From Asticcacaulis excentricus (GTDB lineage: Bacteria > Pseudomonadota > Alphaproteobacteria > Caulobacterales > Caulobacteraceae): a stretch of 64,000 nucleotides of DNA. Positions 45,835-54,090 of this stretch are shown here, one piece after another. The notes under the pieces were generated by a model that was not told where the DNA came from, did no database searches, and saw only the letters and a program-made list of their open reading frames with translations. Location of the stretch: the NCBI RefSeq assembly GCF_003966695.1, contig NZ_AP018828.1:836001-900000 (forward strand), read 5' to 3'. How positions within the stretch are numbered: position 1 is the first letter of the stretch; each line of letters begins with the position of its first letter. Position numbers and translations under genes: made by a program.

Positions 45835-46710
45835 TCAGGGCTTGCTCTTGGATTGTCCGGCCGCTGCCGCGCCGGCGGCCTCTCTGGGGGAGAGCTTTTT
45901 CGGCACAACCACCACCGGCGGCGGCGCAGCCGATGAGGTGACGCCGACCTTGACGCCGGGGGCCTGACCCCGCGCGACGAACAACTGCTCGATGGTCTGG
46001 CGCACAAAGACGGCATGGGTGACGAGACCCAGTTCAAGGCGCTGGGCATTGACCTCCACCTGCTTGGTCAGGATACCGGACACCAGAGTCGCCTTCGGCG
46101 CATCGGCCCCCGGGGCGCGCTCGGTATGTTCGGTCATAAACACCGGGCCGCCGGAATTGCCCGGAATGGCCGTCAGGTCGATCAGAAAGGTCGGAAAGCT
46201 CGATACCGGCCCCACCGGATATGAGGCCAGCCGACCGGCGCGCAGGATGGGAAAGCCGATCGTATTGGCCGAATAGCCGTGCGGATAGCCGAGCGTCATC
46301 ATTTCGTCGCCGGGCGAGACGTGCCACTGATCGAACGAGCGCTCATCGGCCAGCCAGCTCAAAGGGATCGCCTTGTCCTTATAGGAGGGTGGCACCTGAA
46401 CGGCGATGACGGCGATGTCCTGTCGGGGATTTTGCGTCCACAGCGGGCCTGCCTCATTACGGATGGGGATGCGGGTGGGGCTATATTGCCAGGTGCCATT
46501 GGCGGCCTTGACGCGCCAGCCGATACGTACCTCGTTCTGCGGCATACGCTCAAAGACGTGGGCGGCGGTGACCAGAACCACTTCGGGGGCGGCCCCTTCG
46601 CGCGGAACAGACACAAGGAAGCCTGTCCCCACCATGCGCTTCTGATCATTGACCGGCTGGTCAATCTGAACGGTGGCTTCGATCAGGTCGAGGGTCAGGT
46701 CAGCATCCAT
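45835..46710 (-). CDS. Trypsin-like serine protease domain protein
   Basis: A 291-residue protein with a chymotrypsin-fold domain. The triad is visible: His in LVTAAHVFERMP, Asp in NPRQDIAVIAVQV, Ser in IPGNSGGPVFMTEH. The C-terminal ~55 residues are low complexity (Ala/Pro/Ser/Lys-rich, SSAAPPPVVVVPKK). No PDZ domain is present, unlike DegP/DegS, and I see no signal peptide or membrane helix at the N-terminus (MDADLTLDLIEATVQIDQPV), so it may be cytoplasmic. The substrate is unknown. It is convergent with, and three bases from, the acyl-CoA dehydrogenase gene. Confidence 0.82.
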   Translation of the reverse strand: MDADLTLDLIEATVQIDQPVNDQKRMVGTGFLVSVPREGAAPEVVLVTAAHVFERMPQNEVRIGWRVKAANGTWQYSPTRIPIRNEAGPLWTQNPRQDIAVIAVQVPPSYKDKAIPLSWLADERSFDQWHVSPGDEMMTLGYPHGYSANTIGFPILRAGRLASYPVGPVSSFPTFLIDLTAIPGNSGGPVFMTEHTERAPGADAPKATLVSGILTKQVEVNAQRLELGLVTHAVFVRQTIEQLFVARGQAPGVKVGVTSSAAPPPVVVVPKKLSPREAAGAAAAGQSKSKP

Positions 46711-46862
46711 GTCCTATGTCTTACCCCCCAAATGGGCCAAAACCATGCCCAAAGCACCATCACAAATAAACAAGGCGTAAGTTGACGTCCGATGGTGGAT
46801 CGTATCAACCTCTCACCCAATTCATCCTTGCGTCCCGAATGCAATTTGTCAAAGGTGCCCCT

Positions 46863-49121
46863 ATGAAAAACCCGCCGGTTCGTGGCCTCAATCGCCGAAA
46901 TTTCCTGAATTATAGCGCCGGGGCCACCGTGGCCCTGAGTGCCGGTGCGCTGGCTGCCCCTTCCTCCGTCTTCGCCGCAGAGAGTCTGATGTCCAAAACC
47001 CCCGCCCCCAAGCCCCTGAAGACGCCGCATACGATCGAGCAACTGGGCTTCAAGCGCACCGACGACTATTTCTGGATGAAGGATGACAACTGGCAGGCAG
47101 TGCTGCGTGATCCCGCCGCCATCAAGGCCGACGTCAAGGCGCAACTGATTGAGGAAAACGCCTATACGGCCGCCCTGCTGAAGCCGACCGAGGCGCTTCA
47201 GACGACCATTTTCGAAGAGATCAAGGGCCGCATCAAGGAAGACGATTCGTCGGTGCCTGCGCCCGATGGCCAGTGGGAATATTATGTCCGCTACAATATC
47301 GGCGGTCAGCACCCGATCAATGCCCGCAAGCCGCGCAGCAAGGACAAGATCAGCAGCGAAACCGTGCCCTTCGCCAAAATCCCGGCCGATGAGCAAATCC
47401 TGCTGGACGAAGACGCCGCCGCCAAGGGCCACGAATATTATTCAACGGCCACCACCACCCACAGCCCTGATCACACGCTCTACGCCTGGGCCGAGGACAC
47501 GCAAGGCTCTGAGGTCTATAAAATTTACGTCAAGGACCTCGCCACGGGGCAAGTGTTGGGCAAGCCGGTCGAAAGCGCCACGGGCGATTTCGTCTTCACG
47601 CCGGATTCGCAATATATCTTCTGGACCTTCCGCGACGATAATGGTCGCCCATCCAAACTCTACCGCCGCCCGGCCAAGGGCGGTGAAGACGTGCTGGTCT
47701 ATGAGGAAACCGATCCCGGCTTCTTCATGGGCGTTGGCCTGACCTCGGATGAGCAATTCATCCTGATCAGCATCAATGACCACGAAACCTCGGAGGCGCG
47801 CCTGATCCCGGCCAAAACGCCGACCGCTGCCCCCGTGATCGTTGAGGCGCGTCACACGGGCGTGCAATACAGCGTCGATCACTGGGATGATCGCTTCGTT
47901 ATCCTGACCAATGCCGACGGTGCGGTCGATTTCCAGATCATGACCTCAACCGCTGCCGTCCCGGCGCGCTCAACATGGAAGCCGTGGATTGCGCACCGTC
48001 CGGGCATCTACGTTACCGGTTTTGGCCTGTTCAAGGACCATATGGTGCGTACCGAACGCGAAAACGCCAATTCGCGCATCGTCATCACCAAAAAGGCCGA
48101 CCTCAGCGAGCACGAGATCGCGGTGAAGGAAGAGGCCTATGCGCTGGGTCTGGGCGGGTCGATGGAATACGACACGACGGTGATGCGCTACACCTACACC
48201 TCACCGACCACCCCGGCCCAGACCTATGATTACGACATGGCGACCAAGGAACGGGTGCTGCGCAAGACGCAGGTCGTGCCGTCGGGCCATAACCCCGCCG
48301 ACTATGTCGCCAAGCGTCTCTATGCCAAGGCGTCGGACGGGGCCGAGGTGCCGGTGACGGTGCTAATGAAAAAGGATACCAAGCTGGACGGCTCGGCGCC
48401 CCTGCTGCTCTACGGCTACGGCTCCTACGGCATTTCGATGGAGCCGACCTTCTCGGTTTCGACCCTCAGCCTCGTCAATCGCGGCTTTATCTACGCCATA
48501 GCGCATATCCGCGGCGGCACGGAAAAGGGGTATAACTGGTTCCTGGACGGTCGAAAGTTCAAGAAAAAGAACACGTTTACCGACTTTATTGCCGCGGCGG
48601 AGCATCTGATCGCTAATGGCTATGGTGCTAAGGGCCGCATCGTGGCGCAGGGCGGCTCGGCCGGCGGTATGCTGATGGGGGCCATTGCCAACCTGCGTCC
48701 GGACCTGTGGGGCGGCGTGATCGGTCAGGTGCCGTTCGTCGATGTGCTCAACACCATGAGCGACACCTCCCTGCCGCTCACGCCGCCCGAATGGCCGGAA
48801 TGGGGTAACCCGCTGGAAGACAAGGCGGCTTACGAATATATCGCCTCCTATTCGCCCTATGACAATGTGACGGCCAAGGCCTATCCGCCGGTTCTGGCCA
48901 CGGGCGGCCTGTCCGATCCGCGCGTCACCTACTGGGAGCCGATGAAGTGGGCCTCCAAGCTGCGCGAATACACCACGTCGGGGTCGCCCATCCTGCTCAA
49001 GATCAATATGGAGGCCGGGCACGGCGGGGCGTCGGGGCGTTTTGATCGCCTGAAGGAAACCGCGCTCAACTACGCCTTCGCCATCTGGGCACTGGACAAG
49101 GGCTGGACCAAACCGGCCTAA
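46863..49121 (+). CDS. Prolyl oligopeptidase family protein (S9A), Tat-exported
   Basis: A 752-residue serine peptidase. The start at 46863 is set by a twin-arginine signal: LNRRNFLNYSAGATVALSAG ending SVFAAES, so the protein should be folded before export to the periplasm. A beta-propeller region spans ~60-470 (KRTDDYFWMKDDNW at its start). The alpha/beta-hydrolase domain follows with YGYGSYGISMEPTFSV, AHIRGGTEKGYNWFLDGRKF, the nucleophile motif AQGGSAGGMLMG, the Asp region VLATGGLSDPRVTYWEP and the His in MEAGHGGASGRFDRLKE. Oligopeptidase B and prolyl oligopeptidase are the nearest types. It likely degrades short peptides alongside the S46 enzyme. Confidence 0.93.
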   Translation: MKNPPVRGLNRRNFLNYSAGATVALSAGALAAPSSVFAAESLMSKTPAPKPLKTPHTIEQLGFKRTDDYFWMKDDNWQAVLRDPAAIKADVKAQLIEENAYTAALLKPTEALQTTIFEEIKGRIKEDDSSVPAPDGQWEYYVRYNIGGQHPINARKPRSKDKISSETVPFAKIPADEQILLDEDAAAKGHEYYSTATTTHSPDHTLYAWAEDTQGSEVYKIYVKDLATGQVLGKPVESATGDFVFTPDSQYIFWTFRDDNGRPSKLYRRPAKGGEDVLVYEETDPGFFMGVGLTSDEQFILISINDHETSEARLIPAKTPTAAPVIVEARHTGVQYSVDHWDDRFVILTNADGAVDFQIMTSTAAVPARSTWKPWIAHRPGIYVTGFGLFKDHMVRTERENANSRIVITKKADLSEHEIAVKEEAYALGLGGSMEYDTTVMRYTYTSPTTPAQTYDYDMATKERVLRKTQVVPSGHNPADYVAKRLYAKASDGAEVPVTVLMKKDTKLDGSAPLLLYGYGSYGISMEPTFSVSTLSLVNRGFIYAIAHIRGGTEKGYNWFLDGRKFKKKNTFTDFIAAAEHLIANGYGAKGRIVAQGGSAGGMLMGAIANLRPDLWGGVIGQVPFVDVLNTMSDTSLPLTPPEWPEWGNPLEDKAAYEYIASYSPYDNVTAKAYPPVLATGGLSDPRVTYWEPMKWASKLREYTTSGSPILLKINMEAGHGGASGRFDRLKETALNYAFAIWALDKGWTKPA

Positions 49122-49131
49122 CCTTTCCCCT

Positions 49132-49158
49132 CCTCCCTGTGCCTCAGGCATGGGGAGG
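49132..49158. terminator. GGGGAGG hairpin after the S9 peptidase gene
   Basis: CCTCCC and GGGAGG arms enclose TGTGCCTCAGGCATG, in which GCCT/AGGC pair again. It begins ten bases after the stop codon. It has no T-run and is the same repeat type as the hairpin at 5612-5646. Confidence 0.5.
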
Positions 49159-49178
49159 CGATTGTTTGAGACCTAAGC

Positions 49179-49724
49179 ATGACCGATATTCGCCCGGCCG
49201 AGGCCGCTGATTTTCCCGCCATAGCCGAAATCTATGAGGACGGGGTGCTGAACGGCACCGGCACCTTCGATATCGTACCGCCGGGCGAGGACGCCATGCG
49301 GGCGCGCTGGCAGGAATTGCGGGACATGAACCTGCCCTATCTGGTGGCGACCGAAGGCGATAGCGTCATCGGCTATGCCTATGCCTCGCCGTTTCGCGCG
49401 CGTATCGCCTATCGCTACGGGGTCGAGGACAGCATCTATGTCCACCCCGCGCACAAGGGCAAGGGCGTGGGCAAGGCCCTGCTCAGCGCCCTGATGGCGG
49501 CCTCAACCGAGGCCGGTTTCTACGCCATGTACGCCGTGATCGGTGACGCCGAAAATACGGGCTCGATCCGCCTGCATGAACAGGCAGGCTTTGAACACAC
49601 GGGCAAGCTGCCGAAGGCCGGCTATAAGTTCGACCGCTGGCTGGACGTGATCTTCATGAGCAAGCCTCTGCGCCCGACCGACGGCCCGGCGCAAGGCATG
49701 GGCTGGGCGGCCAACGAGGTTTAG
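49179..49724 (+). CDS. GNAT family N-acetyltransferase (phosphinothricin acetyltransferase-like)
   Basis: A 181-residue GNAT acetyltransferase. It begins IRPAEAADFPAIAEIYEDGV, contains GYAYASPFRARIAYRYGVED and the acetyl-CoA-binding YVHPAHKGKGVGKALLSALM, then AVIGDAENTGSIRLHEQAGF and KFDRWLDVIFMSKPL. The pattern is that of the Pat/YncA group, which acetylates methionine sulfoximine, phosphinothricin or related amino acids. The physiological substrate is unknown. The TAG stop codon lies at the left end of a CACGAAAA-type repeat. Confidence 0.9.
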   Translation: MTDIRPAEAADFPAIAEIYEDGVLNGTGTFDIVPPGEDAMRARWQELRDMNLPYLVATEGDSVIGYAYASPFRARIAYRYGVEDSIYVHPAHKGKGVGKALLSALMAASTEAGFYAMYAVIGDAENTGSIRLHEQAGFEHTGKLPKAGYKFDRWLDVIFMSKPLRPTDGPAQGMGWAANEV

Positions 49725-49869
49725 CCACTAAAAGCACCAAAAGCACGAACCTCAGACCACAGATACGTTGCGTGAAACGCCCGACATACTGTTGCCGGAA
49801 AACTGACAGCGCCGACCCGGCGCATCTGGCCCCGCAGCCTTTTCCAGCTTTTCGTGTTTTTCGTGGCCA
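49722..49869. repeat. CACGAAAA-type long inverted repeat, copy 2
   Basis: The left arm TAGCCACTAAAAGCACCAAA is partly degenerate; the right arm TTTTCGTGTTTTTCGTGGCC matches the copy at 20180-20322. The first three bases are the stop codon of the acetyltransferase gene. The 323-base gap 49725-50047 is occupied by this repeat, a terminator and a two-hairpin element. Confidence 0.85.
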
Positions 49870-49895
49870 AATTACCCTCGTGGCCAAAACAAAAA

Positions 49896-49925
49896 AATCC
49901 CCGCAGTTGCCTGCGGGGATTGATC
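49896..49925 (+). terminator. Intrinsic terminator after the acetyltransferase gene
   Basis: An 11-base-pair stem AATCCCCGCAG/CTGCGGGGATT with a TTGC loop, followed by GATCTTTTT on the plus strand and preceded by an A-run, so it may act in both directions. Confidence 0.85.
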
Positions 49926-49945
49926 TTTTTCAGACCGTACCGTCG

Positions 49946-50050
49946 ATTAGATCGTATTTCGTTCAGATTGAATCGAAATACGATCTAATTTTTTGGTTTA
50001 ACGCGCTTTTTTATCCGAAAAGTGCGTCACACTTTTCGGAAAGCGCTTTA
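49946..50050. repeat. Two-hairpin GAGCG-family element, copy 3
   Basis: The first hairpin is a perfect 16-base-pair stem (ATTAGATCGTATTTCG and its complement, 12-base loop). The linker TTTTTTGGTTTAACGCGC and the second hairpin CCGAAAAGTG...CACTTTTCGG match the copies at 20321 and 23037. The right end GCGCTTTA includes the TAA stop codon of the phasin gene (read at 50050-50048). Confidence 0.8.
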
Positions 50051-50482
50051 ACGGTAGGACTGGAACTTTTCGACGGTCGCCGTCATGCGCGCGTTCAGCG
50101 GCTTGAAGGTGTCCTTGAACGAGGCCGACAGGGTCTCGGTCAGGGCGTTCATTTCCGACACATAGGCTTCGAGCGCCGACTTGGCGTAGGACGACTGAAG
50201 CTCGATCACTTCCTGCACCGACTTGGCCGAAGACAGGGTCTTGGCAGCCGTAACGGCCTCTTCCCAGCTCTTCTTGGTGTAGGCCGCGGCCTGCGCGCCG
50301 ACCGTTTCCGCGCCCTTGGTGGCGGCGGTCAGGCTTTCGACGACGGCCTCAACATTGGCCTTCGACAGGGTGTTGACTTCGTTCAGGGCACCGAGCGTCT
50401 TTTCAACGCCGTCCTTGAAGGCTTGGTTGGAAGCGGCGGTCACTTTTTCGACGGTCGCCTTGTAGGTTTCGGTATCCACCAT
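50048..50482 (-). CDS. Phasin family protein
   Basis: A 144-residue phasin, an amphipathic helical protein that coats polyhydroxyalkanoate granules. It is almost wholly alpha-helical and Ala/Thr/Glu/Lys-rich. Segments such as EKVTAASNQAFKDGVEKTLG, LNEVNTLSKANVEAVVESLT and VQEVIELQSSYAKSALEAYV are typical of the Phasin_2 family. The start at 50482 was chosen over an upstream frame because it has a purine-rich site (GGAGAG) before it. A TGC-N3-GCA palindrome about 120 bases upstream may be the binding site of the PHA regulator PhaR. The stop codon overlaps a repeat element. Confidence 0.9.
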   Translation of the reverse strand: MVDTETYKATVEKVTAASNQAFKDGVEKTLGALNEVNTLSKANVEAVVESLTAATKGAETVGAQAAAYTKKSWEEAVTAAKTLSSAKSVQEVIELQSSYAKSALEAYVSEMNALTETLSASFKDTFKPLNARMTATVEKFQSYR

Positions 50483-50576
50483 GGCAGTCTCTCCACTCAG
50501 GGTTAGGCGGGGTTTCCGCAAACCGGGCCATGCGCGTCGCGGGTGAGGCGTTGCCCGTAATGACCCTGTGTATAAC

Positions 50577-50618
50577 GCATATGCAGTATGAGGTCAATAA
50601 ATATTGTGCAGCGCACAA
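50577..50618. promoter_or_regulatory. Candidate PhaR-type operators upstream of the phasin gene
   Basis: Two palindromes lie 95-136 bases before the phasin start: GCATATGC (50577-50584) and TTGTGCAGCGCACAA (50604-50618, TGC-AGC-GCA core). PhaR of alphaproteobacteria is known to bind TGC-rich inverted sites at phaP promoters. The assignment rests on that similarity. The rest of the 419-base gap 50483-50901 holds promoters for both divergent genes and no gene I can support. Confidence 0.4.
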
Positions 50619-50901
50619 AAACCTAACGCGATTGTGATGCGGTTTCCTCACCCTGTGGACGAATCCGGGCGCATTTTGGCCAAAAATGCGCGCTCTTGTA
50701 AGACACTGGTAAGGAAATCGGGCGTTCTGATTAAGGATGAATGAATTGAGGCTGACAGGCCTGGTTTTCCATGGTCTTATGTCACCTTCGCGTCCCGACT
50801 AGGGCAGGCCTTGTCTTTTAGCCGGGTGGCGCGGGCATCCAAAATACCTCCCCTTGCGGCGTTTTGTCGCCGTTCAGTCAGTAGCAGCGTAAAAGCGGGA
50901 T

Positions 50902-52275
50902 ATGCGAATGCGTCAAAAAATGTCTCACACGGCCCCGATACGGAACCCGGTCAGGGTCGCGGCGAAAGCGGTCAATCTGCGGGCCATGCTGGCGGCGACC
51001 GCTACGGCTCTGGCGCTGATTGGCGTGCTGGTCGTATCGCCCGCCCGCGCTCAGGACCCCGCCGACAGCGACCGCTATGCGGCCATCGTGGTCGATGCGC
51101 AATCCGGTGAAGTCTTTTACGCCATGCGCGCCGATTCGCCGCGCTACCCCGCCTCACTGACCAAGATCATGACGCTCTACATGGCATTTGAGGAGATGGC
51201 GCAGGGCCGCCTGAAGCCCGATGACGTCATCACCCTCTCCGCTTACGCCGCGTCCATGCCGCCTACCAAGTCGGGTCTGAAAGCCGGCGACACCATCACG
51301 GTTGATATGGCCATGCGCCTGATCGCCGCCTACTCCGCCAACGATCTGGCCGCCGCGCTCGGTGAGCATATCGGCGGCTCGGAGCAGCGCTTTGCCGCCC
51401 TGATGACCGTCAAGGCGCAGGAGCTGGGCATGACGCGCTCCAACTTCGTCAATGCCTCGGGCCTGCCCGATTCGCGTCAGGTGTCTTCGGCGCGCGACTT
51501 CGCGGTTCTGGCGCGCGCGGTCATGCGCGACTTCCCGCAATATTACGAATATTTCCACGTGCGGTCGGTGCAGTTCAATGGCCGCACCTATTCGAACCAC
51601 AATCCGCTGCTGGCCTATCCCGGCGTCGATGGCATGAAGACCGGCTTTATCAATGCCGCCGGCTACAACCTTGTCGCGTCGCAGCGCAAGGGCAATCACC
51701 GCCTGATCGCCGTCATGCTGGGCGGCTCGAACAAGGCACAGCGCCGCGAACACGTCAGCACCCTGATGAATACCGGCTTTGATGTCTTTGCCCGCCGTGA
51801 AAAGGGTGAGCAGATCGTCGTGGCCCAGAACGAATTCCGCAGCGCCATGGCCCCCAAATATCAGGTGGTGGGCGATTCCAACGCCCTGTTGGCCGCCCTT
51901 GACGCGCAGGACGACGAGGATGGCACCACCGTGCAGCGCCTGTCCGGCACCGCCAAGGCCCCGGCCGTGGTCGCCGCGCTTAGCAAGGCCGAAAAGGCCG
52001 CAGAGGAGAAGGCCGCGGCGAAGAAAAAGAAGAAAGACCCGGACGCCATCTGGGCGGTGCAGGTCGGGGCCTTCAAGCAGAAGTCGCTGGCCGCCGACTG
52101 GGCCAAGGACATCAAGAAGCGCTTCCCGTCCCTCAAAGGTTTTGAAACCGACGTGTCGGAAAACGACGCCGGCCGCTATCGCACGCGCTTTATCGACATG
52201 ACCAAGGCCGAGGCGCAAAAGGCCTGCAAGGCCATCGAGGCCAAGCGTCTCGATTGCATGGTGGTGAAGTCGTAA
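50902..52275 (+). CDS. D-alanyl-D-alanine carboxypeptidase with C-terminal SPOR domain
   Basis: A 457-residue periplasmic penicillin-binding protein of the DacA/DacF type (S11) that trims the terminal D-Ala of peptidoglycan stem peptides. The membrane/signal segment is ~30-50 (MLAATATALALIGVLVVSPA). Catalytic motifs are SxxK in YPASLTKIMTLYMAF, SxN in AYSANDLAAALGE and KTG in GVDGMKTGFINAAG. An Ala/Lys-rich linker leads to a SPOR domain (~385-457, IWAVQVGAFKQKSLAADWAK), which binds denuded septal glycan and would direct the enzyme to the division site. An alternative ATG lies two codons downstream. Confidence 0.94.
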   Translation: MRMRQKMSHTAPIRNPVRVAAKAVNLRAMLAATATALALIGVLVVSPARAQDPADSDRYAAIVVDAQSGEVFYAMRADSPRYPASLTKIMTLYMAFEEMAQGRLKPDDVITLSAYAASMPPTKSGLKAGDTITVDMAMRLIAAYSANDLAAALGEHIGGSEQRFAALMTVKAQELGMTRSNFVNASGLPDSRQVSSARDFAVLARAVMRDFPQYYEYFHVRSVQFNGRTYSNHNPLLAYPGVDGMKTGFINAAGYNLVASQRKGNHRLIAVMLGGSNKAQRREHVSTLMNTGFDVFARREKGEQIVVAQNEFRSAMAPKYQVVGDSNALLAALDAQDDEDGTTVQRLSGTAKAPAVVAALSKAEKAAEEKAAAKKKKKDPDAIWAVQVGAFKQKSLAADWAKDIKKRFPSLKGFETDVSENDAGRYRTRFIDMTKAEAQKACKAIEAKRLDCMVVKS

Positions 52276-52332
52276 GGTTAGGGCGTTGGGTGTCTTCGAC
52301 GCCAACCTGCTCAATGGCTACAGGAGGCTACC

Positions 52333-52609
52333 ATAAATCGGCTTTCACTTTTTGAAATTGCGCTGGCAGAAACAAATAGCCTGAGGGAAAGGAACCCGGA
52401 CCTTCAAGGTGCTCACATCTATATTCAATCAATTGGAATATTTAATCCAATTAGACACGAAAAAAACTACAGATAGAGGCAGATTATCAGAAATAATTAT
52501 TGGGGTTCAGGCTGCTAAAGAAATAGAAGACATAGATATGTCTCTGGCCGAACTATTATGTCGCGTCTCTGCCGAAGTTGACAAAATGCAGTATAGCGTG
52601 AACTCGTAA
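52333..52609 (+). pseudogene. Decayed Tsi6-like immunity gene (frameshifted, ATA start)
   Basis: An AT-rich stretch unlike its surroundings. From 52333 one frame reads ATA-AAT-CGG and encodes NRLSLFEIALAETNSLRERN then PDLQGAHIYIQSI. The similarity then continues in the next frame (open from GTG 52409) as FNQLEYLIQLDTKK, RLSEIIIGVQAAKEIEDIDM and SLAELLCRVSAEVDKMQ, ending at 52609. The joined order resembles the Tsi6 immunity family as I recall it (KQLQYI...DRSALHRLTLGSIAVKEFD). AGGAGG lies six bases ahead of the ATA, where a start codon is expected. One frameshift near 52405-52420 and a lost ATG make it a probable pseudogene; an unusual start cannot be excluded. Confidence 0.5.
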
Positions 52610-52612
52610 AAC

Positions 52613-52705
52613 CATAGCCCCCAGCTTTCTGGGTATAACATAAAGACAGAATAGTTTCCGCGAGCGACGGGCCACGCAAGCCGAAGGCGAGATGCGGTGG
52701 TGTGG
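52613..52705. repeat. Degenerate CCCCAGCTT repeat, copy 1
   Basis: Begins CCCCCAGCTTTCTGGG and continues to GCCGAAGGCGAGATGCGGTGGTG. The same order of parts, CCCCAGCTTGCTGGGG then CCGCAAGTGAGATGCGGTGG, occurs at 62543-62606. It is a decayed member of that dispersed repeat and marks the right border of the AT-rich relic. Confidence 0.5.
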
Positions 52706-52740
52706 AATATGCGCTTATTCCGCCAAGCCTTTGAATGATT

Positions 52741-53181
52741 TCACCTGCGCTTCAATAAGGTATCGCGCGCCGCGTTGAGCTTCGCCGCCAGCGCGTCCGA
52801 ACCGCCCTGATCCGGGTGTGCCGCCTTCATGCGCTGTTTCCAAGCCTTCACTATGGCGCGGCGATCGGCCCCGACCTCCAGCCCCAAGGTGCGATAGGCC
52901 TCGATCTCGGCCTGTGTCCACGCCCCCGCCGGTCTGGGCTCAGAGCGATACCGCGCCCCGCCCGCCATGGCAAAGGCGATGGACACCAGAATGCTGGCCA
53001 GAATATATTGCCCTCGCGCCACGCAAATCACGCCCGCCATGGCCACGGCCACGGCCCCTACGGCGATCAGGGCGCGCTTTTGCCTGATCCACGGTCCGGG
53101 TTTGATCTTTCCCAGACGCGACTGGCGGCCGACCCAGACCAGCAGGGCAAAGGCGGCAGCGGTGGCAATAATCAGATACAC
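52741..53181 (-). CDS. Membrane-anchored J-domain protein
   Basis: A 146-residue protein with an N-terminal membrane helix (LIIATAAAFALLVWVGR), a second hydrophobic region (ALIAVGAVAVAMAGVICVAR to ASILVSIAFAMAGG) and a C-terminal J domain (~88-146). The J domain reads EIEAYRTLGLEVGADRRAIV, KAWKQRMKAAHPDQGGSDAL and AAKLNAARDTLL, with the HPD motif intact. It should recruit and stimulate DnaK at the inner membrane, in the style of the Tim14/Pam18 or DjlC-like proteins of alphaproteobacteria. It starts 28 bases after the mipZ stop, probably on the same transcript. Confidence 0.88.
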   Translation of the reverse strand: MYLIIATAAAFALLVWVGRQSRLGKIKPGPWIRQKRALIAVGAVAVAMAGVICVARGQYILASILVSIAFAMAGGARYRSEPRPAGAWTQAEIEAYRTLGLEVGADRRAIVKAWKQRMKAAHPDQGGSDALAAKLNAARDTLLKRR

Positions 53182-53208
53182 GGGCGCGCTTTCCGGACGG
53201 CGGGGGAA

Positions 53209-54090
53209 TTACTCCGCCGCTTCGAAATCGTCCTCGTCCGTTTCTAGCTGAGGCCCCAGTTCCGTCAACTGTTCCGACACCGCCGCCGCGTTTTCGAGAT
53301 CGAGCGCCAGCATGACGGCGCGGATTTCGGCGCGCGCCGACACGTGTGCCATGGACACGGCCACGGGCTTGATGTCCTCGCTGAGGTCGAGCACCGTTAA
53401 CCCAAATGGGAACAGTTCGCGGTACAGCACGCGGTCGCGCAAGCCCGCCGCAACGCGGAAGCCGATCCGCTTGCCCAGCGCCTGAAGCCGGTCGTCGATA
53501 CGTTTGGCATTGCGTGCCTGATTGGTGGCGAGGCGGTTGCGCAGCACGATCCAGTCGATGGTCTTGCCGTCCCAGGTGGCGCGTACCTTGCGCGAATTCC
53601 ACACGGTTTCGGCGTAGATGGACGGGCGTTTGACGTCGAGCGTCACCGGATCGACCTGCCCCAGCAGGTCAAAGTCGATAAAGCTGTCGTTCATCGGCGT
53701 GATGATGACGTGCGCCACCGCGTGGGCACGGCGCGAGAGAAAACTGTCACCGCCCGGCGTGTCGATAATCACATAGTCGGCCACATCGATCGCTTCGCTC
53801 AGCGCGCGATCAAAGGCGGCCTTGGCCTCGGCATCCGGCACCTTGACCAGCTCAGCCGGGTTCTTGTGCAGAAACGGCTCGACGGCATGCGGCAGGATCT
53901 TTTCATTGGCCGCCGCCCACTTTTTACGGTTCTCGAAAAAGTGCGCCAGCGAGCGCTGCCGCAGGTCGAGGTCAATAATGGCGACGCGCTTGCCCTGATG
54001 CAGCAAGGCTGCCGCCACGTGCATGGCGACGGTGGACTTCCCCGCCCCGCCCTTTTCGTTGCCAAAAACCAGAATACGCGCGTTCGACAT
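53209..54090 (-). CDS. mipZ: Division plane positioning ATPase MipZ
   Basis: MipZ is a ParA/MinD-like ATPase of Caulobacter and relatives that binds ParB at the poles, forms a gradient and inhibits FtsZ assembly away from midcell. The 293-residue protein starts ARILVFGNEKGGAGKSTVAM with the deviant Walker A lysine, then IIDLDLRQRSLAHFFENRKK, YVIIDTPGGDSFLSRRAHAV and VIITPMNDSFIDFDLLGQVD. The last two are characteristic of MipZ rather than ParA. VLRNRLATNQARNAKRIDDR and YRELFPFGLTVLDL follow. It heads a transcript with the J-domain gene and diverges from map. Confidence 0.95.
   Translation of the reverse strand: MSNARILVFGNEKGGAGKSTVAMHVAAALLHQGKRVAIIDLDLRQRSLAHFFENRKKWAAANEKILPHAVEPFLHKNPAELVKVPDAEAKAAFDRALSEAIDVADYVIIDTPGGDSFLSRRAHAVAHVIITPMNDSFIDFDLLGQVDPVTLDVKRPSIYAETVWNSRKVRATWDGKTIDWIVLRNRLATNQARNAKRIDDRLQALGKRIGFRVAAGLRDRVLYRELFPFGLTVLDLSEDIKPVAVSMAHVSARAEIRAVMLALDLENAAAVSEQLTELGPQLETDEDDFEAAE

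Noticed and set aside
46782-46862. Longer start for the S9 peptidase (27 extra residues)
   Set aside because: It would bury the twin-arginine signal inside the protein. The ATG at 46863 places the signal at the N-terminus and has an AAAGGTG site before it.
52409-52609. 66-residue frame as an intact small gene
   Set aside because: It starts at a GTG without a ribosome-binding site and lacks the N-terminal half of the family it resembles, which continues upstream in another frame after a proper AGGAGG site.
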